64,000 nt of DNA from Acidisoma cellulosilyticum (GTDB taxonomy: Bacteria > Pseudomonadota > Alphaproteobacteria > Acetobacterales > Acetobacteraceae). Position numbers and translations under genes: made by a program. The notes under the pieces are model-generated. The model did not search any database. It was given only the letters and a program-made list of their open reading frames with translations, and had not been told where the DNA came from. Location of the stretch: contig NZ_JAESVA010000006.1 in NCBI RefSeq assembly GCF_020621385.1, forward strand, positions 124,001 through 188,000. The letters run 5' to 3'. This document shows positions 62,904 through 64,000 of this stretch, one piece after another; within the stretch, counting starts at the first letter, position 1; each line of letters starts with the position of its first letter.

Positions 62904-64000
62904 ATGCTGGACTTGCCTGACGCTGCCGAAGGGGCAGCTTTGCCTGGCCAAAACACTCCCGCAACGCTCGCTTCATCACAGGGCTCGATCCCGCTTTGTG
63001 TCGATCTTGACGGGACTTTGGTGAGAACCGATCTGCTTGTCGAGGGCCTGGTGTCCACTCTGATGAACGGACAGACCTTCCAAAAACTGCCAAGCCTGCT
63101 CACGCCTGATCGCGCGCTGTTGAAGCGGCGTCTGGCAGAGTTGGAAAATGTCGATGTCACGATACTTCCCTATAATGAGGCCTTGCTCGCCTATCTGGCG
63201 GAGCAAAAATCGCTGGGCACTCGCTTGGTTCTGGTGACGGCGGCCGATGAGAGACTAGCCCGCGCCGTGGCCGAGCATCTGGGACTATTCGATCTCGTTC
63301 TAAGCTCGGATGGCAGGACCAATCTCAAAGGTGAAGCGAAGGCGCGGATTCTTGTCGATTATTTCGGCAAGGGCGGTTTCGACTATGCCGGCAATGATCG
63401 GGCCGATCTCGCGGTCTGGGCTCAGGCACGGCGCGCGCTCGTCGTCAATGCGGGTACCGCCGTCAAGGCGAAGGCCAAGGCCTTGCCGGGCAGCGATCTC
63501 CGATTTGCCGACCGCCCTTCTGTCTTTCGCTATGCTTTAAAGGCCATGCGGCCGCATCAATGGTGCAAGAACGTTCTCGTCTTCGTGCCGATGGTCATGG
63601 CGCATGCGGTGGAAGATCCGCTGACCTGGCTTCATGCCATTGCCATGTTCCTGTCCTTCTGCGCCACGGCGTCCTGTATCTATCTGCTGAACGATATCGC
63701 CGATCTATCCGCCGACCGCCGGCATCCGCGCAAATGCCGGCGTCCTTTCGCAAGCGGACGGCTCAGCCTGCCGACAGGGTTCATACTCGCAGCATTCTGC
63801 GGCATTACTGGCCTTTCTCTCGCTTTTTTAGTCGGAGGTGAGGCGGTTATTTTAATTTATGCTGCAATATCCATCGCCTATTCTTTGGCACTCAAGGAAT
63901 TCCCGATACTCGACGTCTTTCTATTGGCCACGCTTTACACCATCCGCATGCTGGGCGGCGGCGTCGCGACCGGATACGACGTCTCTCTCTGGCTTTTGGC
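62904..64000 (+). CDS. HAD phosphatase-UbiA prenyltransferase fusion (partial, runs off the window)
   Basis: The reading frame is open from 62904 to the window end (365 codons). Residues about 30-200 are an HAD-type hydrolase (CVDLDGTLVRTD with the nucleophile Asp34 and Asp36, LVTAADE, GNDRADLAVW). From about 208 a UbiA-family membrane enzyme begins: MRPHQWCKNVLVF, NDIADLSADRRHPRKCRRPFASG (about 262-284, prenyl-diphosphate-binding Asp residues) and several spans. This fusion resembles decaprenyl-phosphate phosphoribosyltransferases, which make a lipid-linked pentose donor; the HAD part could remove the 5-phosphate. The 3' end is outside the window. It suggests that an unusual pentose such as ribose or arabinose enters the polymer. 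Confidence 0.85.
   Translation, partial: MLDLPDAAEGAALPGQNTPATLASSQGSIPLCVDLDGTLVRTDLLVEGLVSTLMNGQTFQKLPSLLTPDRALLKRRLAELENVDVTILPYNEALLAYLAEQKSLGTRLVLVTAADERLARAVAEHLGLFDLVLSSDGRTNLKGEAKARILVDYFGKGGFDYAGNDRADLAVWAQARRALVVNAGTAVKAKAKALPGSDLRFADRPSVFRYALKAMRPHQWCKNVLVFVPMVMAHAVEDPLTWLHAIAMFLSFCATASCIYLLNDIADLSADRRHPRKCRRPFASGRLSLPTGFILAAFCGITGLSLAFLVGGEAVILIYAAISIAYSLALKEFPILDVFLLATLYTIRMLGGGVATGYDVSLWLL

Overview
The window is GC-rich, densely coded DNA from an alphaproteobacterium. The gene set (Tat-exported family 5 solute-binding proteins, a porin, a Hint-domain protein with AIDA-type repeats, XRE-cupin and LysR/TetR/AraC regulators, a Wzx/Wzy/Wzc polysaccharide locus) resembles Acetobacteraceae or Rhodospirillales. 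That placement is an inference from gene content; there is no rRNA, tRNA or marker gene here to prove it. I saw no CRISPR array and no intact insertion sequence.

Layout. 1-8040: a deacetylase-fold amidohydrolase and a Rieske oxygenase closed by a strong terminator, then a complete peptide/opine-type ABC importer (binding protein, two permeases, double ATPase). 8021-9645: a remnant of a sugar permease, an SDR dehydrogenase and a divergent TetR regulator with a palindromic operator candidate. 9849-18192: a 1353-residue repeat protein ending in a Hint domain, a methyltransferase, a porin, a decayed tyrosine recombinase and a candidate small RNA. 18554-27686: ordinary regulator/transporter pairs (LysR+MFS, AraC+MFS, LysR+MFS), a flavin monooxygenase and HU.

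27770-37176: an eight-gene minus-strand operon for peptide uptake and hydrolysis: Tat binding protein, DppB, DppC, DppD, DppF, a C69 dipeptidase and two M55 DppA-type D-aminopeptidases, facing an XRE-cupin regulator. This looks like a D-amino-acid peptide or peptidoglycan-fragment scavenging unit.

37313-45465: a lower-GC regulatory stretch holding the oddest genes: two paralogous pseudo-receiver proteins in which the phospho-acceptor Asp is replaced within a YHSH motif (one alone, one fused to a LuxR helix-turn-helix), a Fic-fold protein that has lost its catalytic motif, a GH26-like glycosidase with two CBM60-like modules, and two tandem Crp/Fnr regulators.

45835-64000: an exopolysaccharide locus. 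Glycosyltransferases, a GT-C-like membrane protein, a Wzy-like polymerase, a Wzx flippase, an exostosin-like transferase, a Wzc-type tyrosine kinase, a sugar-nucleotide epimerase and an HAD-UbiA fusion (predicted decaprenyl-phosphoribose synthesis) would build and export the polymer. A GH16 hydrolase and a 1245-residue RTX protein with an SGNH esterase domain would trim or deacylate it. The preceding regulators may control this locus, which is inference from position only.
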